Source: Actinomyces oris
GTDB lineage: Bacteria > Actinomycetota > Actinomycetes > Actinomycetales > Actinomycetaceae
Direction: 5' to 3'
Length of the DNA: 64,000 nucleotides
NCBI RefSeq assembly: GCF_001937445.1
Contig: NZ_MSKS01000025.1
Span: forward strand, 1 to 64,000
The notes under the pieces were generated by a model. The model was not told the origin of the DNA and did no database searches. It was given only the letters and a program-made list of their open reading frames with translations. Positions within the stretch are counted from its first letter, which is position 1. Every line of letters begins with the position of its first letter. This document shows positions 29,078-36,194 of the stretch, one piece after another. Position numbers and translations under genes: made by a program.

Positions 29078-30187
29078 TCAAGAAGTCACGGTGGGCAGGG
29101 TCAGCGCGAAGGTTGCGCCGTGGCCAGGGCCGTCGCTGTGGGCCGTCAGGTCACCGCCGTGGGCGCGGGCAATGGCCCTGGAGATCGCCAGGCCGACACC
29201 GGTTCCACCGTCGACGTCGCGAGTGCGGGTGTCCTCGACGCGGTAGAAGCGTTCGAAGACGTGGGTGAGGGCCTCGGTGGGGATGCCGACGCCGTTGTCG
29301 GTGACGCGGACCACGGCCCGGTCGTGCTCGTGTCTCATCGCGACCTCGACCCGGTTGCCGCCCACCGTGTGTTGCAGGGCGTTGCGCAGCAGGTTGTCCA
29401 GGACTTGCCCGATGCGAGCGGCATCCACGTCGACGCGCAGGCCGGGAACGGTCTGGGCGTGCAGCGTCACCCCGGCGGCGTCGTAGGCGTGCCGGGCTGC
29501 GGCGACGCTGGCCGTCACGATCTGGTCGAGGTCCTGGTGGCTCAACGACAGTGGGATGCGGCCTTCCTCGGCGCGGGAGACCTCAGAGATGTCGGCGGCC
29601 AGGGCGGCCAGCCGCTGGTTCTGCCGTAGCAGGATCTCGACGTTTGCGGGGGTGAAGTCGACCACACCGTCCTGCAGTCCTTCGAGGGTGACCTGGGTGG
29701 CGGCCAGCGGGGTGCGCAGCTCATGGCCCAGGTCGGTGAGCATGCGTCGTCGGGTCTGCTCCGTGGAGGCGATCTGGCTGGCCATGTGGTTAAAGGCGTC
29801 AGCGACCTGGGCCAGCTCGGGGCTGGCCGGGGTCATCATGACGGGTTGGTCGTAGTGTCCGGCGGCGACATGTTGGGCGCCGTCCACGAGGGCTTCGACC
29901 CCGCGCGACAGGTTCCGGTTGAGGACGGTGGCGACCCCGAGGGCGGCGAGCATCGCGGTGCCCAGACCCACGGCCAGTGACACCAGGCCCGCGTCGTGGA
30001 AGGCCTGCTGAGCGTGCTCGACGACATCGGGCTGGGCATGGCCGGCTTCGAGCATGTGCATCCGGAACCATGCCGGGCCGACCAGCAGTGCCGTCAGCAC
30101 CGTGGTGGCGGCCATCGCCGCCACCACGGCCATCTGGGTCCACAGCAGTCGGCGTCCCCAACTGCCGCGCGGGTTGCGCGGCATCAC
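29078..30187 (-). CDS. Sensor histidine kinase of the copper cluster
   Basis: 369 aa. There are two TM helices (about residues 15-38 and 75-95) with a short outer loop containing HMLEAGHAQPDVVEHAQ, then HAMP, HisKA with phospho-acceptor His in LGHELRTPLAATQ, N box NLLRNALQHT, and the ATP-binding motifs DNGVGIP and GGTGVGLAI. The start codon overlaps the stop of the response regulator (ATGA), so the two are co-translated. Its position among copper genes suggests copper sensing (CusS-like); the His residues of the short outer loop could be ligands. Confidence 0.93.
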   Translation of the reverse strand: MMPRNPRGSWGRRLLWTQMAVVAAMAATTVLTALLVGPAWFRMHMLEAGHAQPDVVEHAQQAFHDAGLVSLAVGLGTAMLAALGVATVLNRNLSRGVEALVDGAQHVAAGHYDQPVMMTPASPELAQVADAFNHMASQIASTEQTRRRMLTDLGHELRTPLAATQVTLEGLQDGVVDFTPANVEILLRQNQRLAALAADISEVSRAEEGRIPLSLSHQDLDQIVTASVAAARHAYDAAGVTLHAQTVPGLRVDVDAARIGQVLDNLLRNALQHTVGGNRVEVAMRHEHDRAVVRVTDNGVGIPTEALTHVFERFYRVEDTRTRDVDGGTGVGLAISRAIARAHGGDLTAHSDGPGHGATFALTLPTVTS

Positions 30188-30900
30188 TGCCCTTGGCCCA
30201 TCCGGTAGCCGACGCCGCGCACCGTCTGCACGAACCGGGGCTGGGAGGGGTCGTCACCGAGCTTCTTGCGCAGGTGCGCGATGTGCACGTCGACCAGGTG
30301 GTCGTCGCCGACCCAGTCCTCGCCCCACACGGCGTCGGTGAGCTGGCGGCGGTTCAGCACCCAACCGGGGTGTTCCGCCAGGGCCTGCAACAGGTCGAAC
30401 TCGGTACGGGTCAGCTCCACCGGTGACGCGTCGAGCTCCACCCGACGCGACGACGGGTCCAGGGTGAGAGCGCCGATGCGGTGCACCACCGCGGCCGTGG
30501 CGCCCGTACTTCCGGCGCGGGGGCGTCTCAGCAGCACCTGGATGCGAGCCACCAGCTCACGCGGGCTGAACGGTTTGGTCATGTAGTCGTCCGCGCCGAC
30601 CGACAACCCGATCAGCTTGTCGACCTCGTCGGCGCGGGCCGTGAGCATCAACACGTAGCAGTCGCTGAAGGTGCGCAGCTGGCGGCACACCTCCACCCCG
30701 TCCATGCCCGGCAGGCCCAGGTCCAGCACCACCACGTCGGGGGCTGTGGCCCGGACAAGGTCAAGCGCGGCCAGCCCGTCCCCGCAGGTCTGGGCCGACA
30801 TGCCGGCCCGCTCGAGGTAGTTTTTCACTGTGCCCGACAGCACCGGCTCGTCGTCGACGACCAGAACACTCGGTACAGCCGCAACAGAAGCGCTGTTCAT
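30184..30900 (-). CDS. OmpR/PhoB-family response regulator of the copper cluster
   Basis: 238 aa. The receiver domain has phospho-acceptor Asp in VVVLDLGLPGMDG and Lys in KPFSPREL, followed by a C-terminal winged helix (LTRTEFDLLQALAEH, then WGEDWVGDDHLVDVHIAHLRKKL). It is likely the partner of the kinase encoded directly after it and the activator of the cargo genes. It begins about 30 nt after the membrane protein gene upstream, so it may share that gene's promoter near 31690. Confidence 0.93.
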   Translation of the reverse strand: MNSASVAAVPSVLVVDDEPVLSGTVKNYLERAGMSAQTCGDGLAALDLVRATAPDVVVLDLGLPGMDGVEVCRQLRTFSDCYVLMLTARADEVDKLIGLSVGADDYMTKPFSPRELVARIQVLLRRPRAGSTGATAAVVHRIGALTLDPSSRRVELDASPVELTRTEFDLLQALAEHPGWVLNRRQLTDAVWGEDWVGDDHLVDVHIAHLRKKLGDDPSQPRFVQTVRGVGYRMGQGQ

Positions 30901-30931
30901 GACACCACCTCACCACGGACCCGGCCGGGGA

Positions 30932-31651
30932 TCAATTCGACGGGGCGGAGCTGGGCATCATCGTCGAGTGGTCCATGTCCGTCATGCCACCCATGTCGTG
31001 GTTCATGCCGGACATGCTGCCCATGTCGTGCTGCACCGAGGCCGGCGCCTTCGGCGAATAGCCCATGACGGCAGGGTCGAGCATGCCGAAGATCATCGCG
31101 ACGTGGGCCACCACCAGGAACACCGCCACCATCGCCACGTGCAGGCGCAGGCGCCCGGTCTCGTCGCGGCCCAAGAGCTCGGCCTCCAGCAGGCTGATCA
31201 GCAGCATCGGCACGCCACCGGCCAGGTACGACAGGACAGCGATCACGTCCGCGGGGCCACGCCAGCCACCATTGACCGTCAGCGGAACCACGGCAGTGAT
31301 AAGCAGGTGCAGGCCGATGAACACCCACACCGGCCCGGCCAGCAACCCGGCCCAGTGGCCCACCTTCGTCACCCATCCCGGCGCCGGACGCTCACCCCGA
31401 CGAGCCAACAGCATCACCAACTCGGTGATCGCGAGCGTCTCGGCCAGCACGACTGGAAGCGCCATGAACAACAGCAGGTTCCACGGCTGACGCACGGCCA
31501 ACAGCCCCATGTAGTGGGTCATCGGCATGCCCTCCATCCCCGACCCGGAGGTCAGGTCAGGGGCGGTCAGGGCCAGGGCGGCAGCTGCGATGGTGCCGAC
31601 ACCCAGGGCAACCAGCGGCACGGTACGGGAAGAGTTCTCGTTCGAGGTCAT
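30932..31651 (-). CDS. Met/His-rich membrane protein, first gene of copper cluster
   Basis: 239 aa from MTSNENSSRTV; a longer frame to 31690 exists, but the internal ATG sits at the proper start of the first TM helix. Five or six TM helices follow. The outer or C-terminal tail is strongly Met/His-rich (QHDMGSMSGMNHDMGGMTDM), the composition seen in copper-binding proteins; there is also a short motif GMEGMPMTHYMG. It resembles uncharacterised proteins (DUF6803-like) that lie next to copper-oxidase genes in actinobacteria. The family name is from memory and tentative; a copper-handling role is inferred. Confidence 0.75.
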   Translation of the reverse strand: MTSNENSSRTVPLVALGVGTIAAAALALTAPDLTSGSGMEGMPMTHYMGLLAVRQPWNLLLFMALPVVLAETLAITELVMLLARRGERPAPGWVTKVGHWAGLLAGPVWVFIGLHLLITAVVPLTVNGGWRGPADVIAVLSYLAGGVPMLLISLLEAELLGRDETGRLRLHVAMVAVFLVVAHVAMIFGMLDPAVMGYSPKAPASVQHDMGSMSGMNHDMGGMTDMDHSTMMPSSAPSN

Positions 31652-31690
31652 GGCCACAAGCCTCGAAGCCCCACACCAAGGTCGGGGCAA

Positions 31691-31783
31691 GGGAATGTGA
31701 AGATTCGGTCAAGCCGGTCTCCGGGTAGACATGGGGCCAGAACAGACCGTCACCATGGGGCCAATCGAAGTTGACAGAGCCAC
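31691..31783 (-). repeat. Right terminal repeats of the IS21-family transposon
   Basis: GGGGCCAGAACAGACCGTC (from 31733) and GGGGCCAATCGAAGTTGACA (31757-31776) are inverted copies of the left-end repeats. The stretch 31691-31730 probably holds the promoter of the copper cluster. Confidence 0.75.
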
Positions 31784-31799
31784 TGGTAGGAGCCTCGTC

Positions 31800-33053
31800 A
31801 TGAGCCAACAAGCCGCCCGGCACCCCCATCGCACGTCCACGGCACCTACGCACCGTCGACATCGATCCTCCCGGCTGCTCCTTGCCGCAGCACTGCTGGC
31901 CCTCCCGTTGAGCGCCTGCGCCGGTCAGCTGACCTTAGCCCCGAACCAGGCCACACAGGAGGTCACCGTCAAGGCCACTGCACTCAGCGCCGAGCAGGTC
32001 ACGAGCATGGAGGCCGACGCCAACACGGGCCCGGACATCGACTTCACAACGCTTCCCACTGAGAACAGCACCATCACGGTGCTCATCAACTGGGAGAAGA
32101 ACCATCGCACGCCCGTGGGAACCACCCTCGTCAGCCGGAACCGATCAGACGGCGCCCTGAAGTGGGCGGTGGCGATCACGCCCCCGGGCGCATCGCGCAA
32201 CGCGCTGGAGAATGCAGACGCCCCGCAGCAGAACGTCTCAACCCTGCTGCAGTCCCGCACCAGCGGAGAGATCGTCGTCAGCCCCGACGGGCGCCGCATC
32301 TCCCTCATCCTCGCCCCGCATCACGGGCAGCTCGAGGAGAGGCTCGCCGAACAGGAGTCCTACGTCGTCGTCCTGGACGCCACGAGCGGCACCGTGGTGC
32401 GCACGGAGGAGCTCAACGGAGTGATCCTGGGGCAGGGTCTGACGAACAGAGCTCTGGCCGTGGAGACCACCAACGACTACTTCCCCGGAGGTACGGGGGA
32501 AGGCCAGGTCCATGTCTTCGGGCTGGACGCCCCGTCCTCCCCACCCTCGTCATTCGCCACCGATCAATGGCTCGCGGGGGCCGGGACCGACTCGCTGCTG
32601 CTGTCACCGCAGCCGCCTTCCCCGTACGGGCCGGAAAGCAACTCCGGCGCATCGACCGTCACCCAGGTGGATACCTCCGGGAAGGTCCGCTCAACCATCA
32701 AGGGTGTTGAGGCCGTGCACCCGGGCGGCTGGGTCACGCAGGTCAGTGACCCGGCGGCCGTCAATGCGTCGGCCAACCTCGCAGCGGCGGGCAAGAAGGA
32801 GAAACCGGCCTCTCTCAACGCCGCCCTGCAGGGCCTGACGCGGCAGGTCGTCAATGTCTCCACGGGAAGCAGCGTGGATGTCACCGGAACGATCGTCGAA
32901 GACCTGGGAGTCCCGACCGGACCCGGGCTGGTGGTCGGCCGGACGAGCACTGACGCGAGCGGTGAGACAACCTACACCCCAGTCTTCTGGCTCAGCGCCA
33001 ACGACGACGGCCACCCCCACACCGAGAACCTCGAGCAGTTCACCAGCAAGTAG
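31800..33053 (+). CDS. Module 5 gene B: lipoprotein with conserved C-terminal tail
   Basis: 417 aa from ATG 31800, preceded by GGAGCCTCGTC as at the A6/B6 junction, so its ribosome binding site survived the transposon insertion. The lipobox is LSAC (LPLSACAGQ). Shared blocks are VVSPDGRRISLILAPH, SYVVVLDATSGTVVRTEEL, VILGQGLTNRALAVET, YFPGGTGEG, DQWLAGAGTDSLLLSPQ and VHPGGWVTQVSDP. The tail is FWLSANDDGHPHTENLEQF-TSK. It is now cut off from A5 by 9.7 kb of inserted DNA, so it must rely on a different promoter unless transcription crosses the element. Confidence 0.88.
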   Translation: MSQQAARHPHRTSTAPTHRRHRSSRLLLAAALLALPLSACAGQLTLAPNQATQEVTVKATALSAEQVTSMEADANTGPDIDFTTLPTENSTITVLINWEKNHRTPVGTTLVSRNRSDGALKWAVAITPPGASRNALENADAPQQNVSTLLQSRTSGEIVVSPDGRRISLILAPHHGQLEERLAEQESYVVVLDATSGTVVRTEELNGVILGQGLTNRALAVETTNDYFPGGTGEGQVHVFGLDAPSSPPSSFATDQWLAGAGTDSLLLSPQPPSPYGPESNSGASTVTQVDTSGKVRSTIKGVEAVHPGGWVTQVSDPAAVNASANLAAAGKKEKPASLNAALQGLTRQVVNVSTGSSVDVTGTIVEDLGVPTGPGLVVGRTSTDASGETTYTPVFWLSANDDGHPHTENLEQFTSK

Positions 33054-33072
33054 CGGCCCGGAAGACAGCACG

Positions 33073-35139
33073 ATGACCGATGAGCACAGTGACCAGTCCC
33101 AGGACACCGAGTCCCCTGCACCCGCCGGCTCGGCGGAGGCAGCCGAGGCCACCGAGACCGCCGAGGCCGAAGAGCCCACCGAGGCCGCTGACTCCGTTGG
33201 CGCCTCAGACGACTCGGTGCCCGATCCTCCGCGACGCGTCCTCACGATGCTGCGGGCTCTACGGGCCCTGCGCCTCGGCTGGCTCCTGGCGGTCGGGGCG
33301 ATGGCCGTGCTGTTCCTCGTCTACCAGAGCGGGATGAGGGATCCCGGTGACGCGATGAAGGGGGGCGGGGGCTTTATTGGCGGCCTGGCCGTGCTCATGT
33401 GGATCGCCGGCTACTTCAAGTGGAGGGAGAACGCGCGTTCTGCCTTGAAGAGCTATCCCACCTCACCGCGAGCACTCGTCAGGAAGACGGTCCTCTTCCA
33501 ACCGCTGTGCTTCCTGGTGTTCTCGGGCGGCTTCGCCGTCGTCCTTCTTCGTCTGTGGTACGTCCAGCTGCGTAGCACCTCGGTCAGTATCGACCAACTG
33601 CTGACACTGGCGGTGGGGGCGCTGGGCCTGGGCCTGCTGGCGGCGACCGATCTCCTGGTTCGTGCCACCCGGGCCACCTATTTCCCGCCGCCGAAGAAAC
33701 GGCGCTTTTCAGAGCAGCTACATCGCCTGCGGAGGATTCGGCTGCCCCGCCCCTCGTGGCGCTCCGTCCTCGGCGCGGTCATTCTCATCGTCGTTCCGCC
33801 GCTCGCCCTCGGGGCAGCGGCCACGGTCCCACACCTGGTCGCGAGCCGGGTCACGCCGTCGACCGCTGCGAGTATCGACACCTCTGCGCTTCCGGCACTG
33901 CCCCGGTCCTTCGCCTCGACGGCGGCCTGGTCGCAGGACATCCACAACATGGCGGAGGTGGTGGCCGGTGCTGCCGGGCCAGTCGTCCTGAGCAGCGACG
34001 GCGTCGTCGGCCTCAATCCCGCCGACGGCTCGACCCGGTGGACCTATCCGCGCAAGCACGCGCGCTTCATCCGCTGCTACTCGAGCCCGGACCGCCGTCA
34101 CCTCGCGGTGACCCTCGATGCCACCGACGGCGAGCAGCCGGAGGGAATGAGCATCGACCCCCTGGTGGTGGTCCTCGATACGGTGACCGGGCGCGTCACC
34201 TACGAGGGCTTCAGGCAGGAAGGCGTCCTCCAGCTCACCGACTCCGTCCTGCTCAACGGCGCCACCGGCTACTCGCTCACCGACGGCTCCCGACTGTGGT
34301 CCATCGACAAAGAGGATGTCTCCGTCTCACCTGATACCTGGCCCTACTCGGGTACGGCAGGTCACTCCACCTTCCTCCTGCGGGGCACGCAACGACGCCC
34401 CGATGGGGAAGAGTCCAGCGACGGAGTGTACGGAACCTACACGCTCATGCCCGACACCGCCCCCTCGGTACGCCGTGAGAGCGCCCCGCTTCTCACCGAC
34501 GGCCGGGGCGACCTTCTCGTCGTCGATGGCTGGGTGGCCGCCTTCACGCAGACACCCACACCGATCGACTTCCAGACCTCCCCGGAGGGTTGGGCGGCGC
34601 AGGCCGTCAACCTGGACGCCATGGCGGGCGTCGCCGGTGCCGACACCACCACCTATGACCTGGGCCTGACGTCGGGAGCCAACCTCACTGCCTCCCGCGC
34701 CACGAGCACGCTGACGACTCTGCCTCCACGGACCGTAGGTCACGGAGCCGGCAGTACACCGTCATCTCCCCAGGAACTCGAGGGCGGTACTACGACCGCC
34801 GCGATCTTCGACCCCCAGACCCAGACCGTCTCCCACTCGGCGCAGAAGGCCGGGGTCCTGTCCTACGCCGGCCTCGCCCGCGCCGAGTCCGGCGGTGGCG
34901 GCGTCCTGAGCGTCAGCAGCGGGGAGCGCACCCCGGCGACGGTGGACGTGCCCGCGGGCTCCACCTACTACCCGCCCGGGATTCGGCACTTCTGGACCAT
35001 CGATAATCCATCGCCGTCGTCGGATCCGCTGCTCACCCCCCTGAGCACGCCGGGAACGACCCTCGTCATCATGGCCACCGGCCCGGACCAGGGCTCCCAC
35101 TCCTTCCGTATCTTCGGCATCTCAGGAGCCTCGTCATGA
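33073..35139 (+). CDS. Module 6 gene A: five-TM membrane protein with PQQ-like propeller
   Basis: 688 aa, starting 19 nt after B5 with GGAAG as ribosome binding site. The N-terminal 60 residues are very acidic (many Glu/Ala repeats such as EAAEATETAEAEEPTEAA). TM1 is at about LGWLLAVGAMAVLFLVYQ, with four further helices to about residue 250. The outside domain has AGPVVLSSDGVVGLNPADGS, then VVLDTVTGRVTYEG, LTDSVLLNG, YSGTAGHSTFLL and VVDGWVAAF. It ends FRIFGISGASS and overlaps B6 by ATGA. It is closest to A5 in the N-terminal and junction sequence. Confidence 0.9.
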   Translation: MTDEHSDQSQDTESPAPAGSAEAAEATETAEAEEPTEAADSVGASDDSVPDPPRRVLTMLRALRALRLGWLLAVGAMAVLFLVYQSGMRDPGDAMKGGGGFIGGLAVLMWIAGYFKWRENARSALKSYPTSPRALVRKTVLFQPLCFLVFSGGFAVVLLRLWYVQLRSTSVSIDQLLTLAVGALGLGLLAATDLLVRATRATYFPPPKKRRFSEQLHRLRRIRLPRPSWRSVLGAVILIVVPPLALGAAATVPHLVASRVTPSTAASIDTSALPALPRSFASTAAWSQDIHNMAEVVAGAAGPVVLSSDGVVGLNPADGSTRWTYPRKHARFIRCYSSPDRRHLAVTLDATDGEQPEGMSIDPLVVVLDTVTGRVTYEGFRQEGVLQLTDSVLLNGATGYSLTDGSRLWSIDKEDVSVSPDTWPYSGTAGHSTFLLRGTQRRPDGEESSDGVYGTYTLMPDTAPSVRRESAPLLTDGRGDLLVVDGWVAAFTQTPTPIDFQTSPEGWAAQAVNLDAMAGVAGADTTTYDLGLTSGANLTASRATSTLTTLPPRTVGHGAGSTPSSPQELEGGTTTAAIFDPQTQTVSHSAQKAGVLSYAGLARAESGGGGVLSVSSGERTPATVDVPAGSTYYPPGIRHFWTIDNPSPSSDPLLTPLSTPGTTLVIMATGPDQGSHSFRIFGISGASS

Positions 35140-36086
35140 CCAGCACACGCCCTCACCTCCGTCGCCGGCGCCTCATCGGCTCGGCCCTGGCTGCGGCTGT
35201 CCTGTTCGCGGGGGCCGCAAGCGCCTGCAGCCCGAGCCCCTGGCAGCTGCAGCAGGTGGAGTCCACCGCCCTGAGCGCCTCGCAGGTCAAGGAGCGCATC
35301 TCGAAGACTCCCACCAGCACTGACTACTACTCCACACCCATCGGCGAGGACTTCCTCCACGTCTCCGCTCAGGAACTGACAGAGAAGGAGAAGGCGCAAC
35401 GCAGCCGGCAGGACCGGTCGGGGGCGAACAGCTCCATCGTCGCCAGGTACCGCGGCTCAGACGGCTCGGTGCTGTGGGCGCGTGAGATCACACCGGCCGT
35501 CGTCAACTGGCTCGACGACGACGGCAGCTCTGCCCAGGACGTTGCCCACGACCTCCTCGACTGGCGGCCGGCAGGCTACGCCGTCGTCAGTCCCGATGGC
35601 CGCTATGTCTCCCTCGTCCTGCGTCCACCGCAGATGAGGCCCGTGCTTCACGACTCGGACGACGACCGCAACCCGCTCGACGTCGCCGCTCAGCGCACCC
35701 ACGTCCTCGTCCTCGATGCCGCCACCGGGGAGACGGTGCACACCGTGGAGGTCTCGGGGCTCATCCTGGGGCAAGTGCTGACCAACGACTCTCTGGCCGT
35801 GGAGACCGCCCGGGCCTACTACCCGGCCGGGGACGGGAAGGGGACGGTCACCGTCTACTCCCTGACCGACACCTCCGCCGCTCCGGCATCCTTCTCCACC
35901 GACCAGTGGCTCACCGGAATCGACGACGGCGCCCTGCTCCTGTCCCCTCAGTCGCTGGCCACCGGATGGAGCAACGACGTGTCGGTGACACTCACCCGCG
36001 TCGATACCCGGGGGCGAAAGCTCGGCACTATTGAAGGCGTCACCGCACCCGACCGGAAGCATTGGGAGCGACCGAAGCAACGTTAG
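35136..36086 (+). pseudogene. Module 6 gene B: truncated lipoprotein, tail missing
   Basis: 316 aa, against about 390-430 for its siblings. It has a normal signal peptide ending ASAC and the blocks VVSPDGRYVSLVLRPPQ, THVLVLDAATGETVHTVEV, LILGQVLTNDSLAVET, YYPAGDGKG and DQWLTGIDDGALLLSPQ. After GTIEGVTAPDRK it ends HWERPKQR. From about 36062 onward the DNA matches the region downstream of B8 (GGAGC-n-ACCGAAGC-n-ACGT-n-AGATCGCC), so a deletion or recombination fused the gene to the intergenic repeat and the stop codon lies inside that repeat. The GGW block and the conserved tail are lost. It could still be expressed as a shorter lipoprotein. Confidence 0.8.
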
Positions 36087-36194
36087 ATCGCCTCCTGGGG
36101 CACGCTGGCTCCGATCGTTACGGAGGGGAGAACTATCCCCGGTGTTCTGCCTCGTTCCGCCTCACCATCACGATCCGGTCACCACAATAGGACC
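36063..36194 (+). promoter_or_regulatory. Promoter-like intergenic repeat before module 7
   Basis: About 130 bp closely match 42968-43100 before module 9. They share AGATCGCCTCCTGGGGCAC, the palindrome GGGGAgaacTaTCCCC (36125-36140) and CACGATCCGGTCACCACAAT. The palindrome lies 54 nt before the start codon in both copies. CACAAT could act as a -10 element giving a nearly leaderless transcript; that is a guess. Confidence 0.55.

Larger units (their letters stand above)
22111..31783. mobile_element. IS21-family transposon carrying copper-resistance cargo
   Basis: The left end starts TGTGACAGC at 22111. IS21-type repeats lie at 22113-22132 (TGACAGCTTGGTTCGGCCCC), 22135-22156 and 22175-22197 (TGACGG-n-CTG-nn-CTGGCCCC). 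Matching inverted copies lie at 31757-31776 (reverse complement TGTCAACTTCGATTGGCCCC, 15/20 identical to the left one) and 31733-31754. No such repeat is seen between istB and the cargo, so the outer ends define one 9.7-kb unit. TGGT occurs at 22107-22110 and 31784-31787 and is a likely 4-bp target duplication. Joining across it restores a clean A5 stop and the B5 ribosome binding site. The exact right boundary is uncertain by a few bases. Confidence 0.8.
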
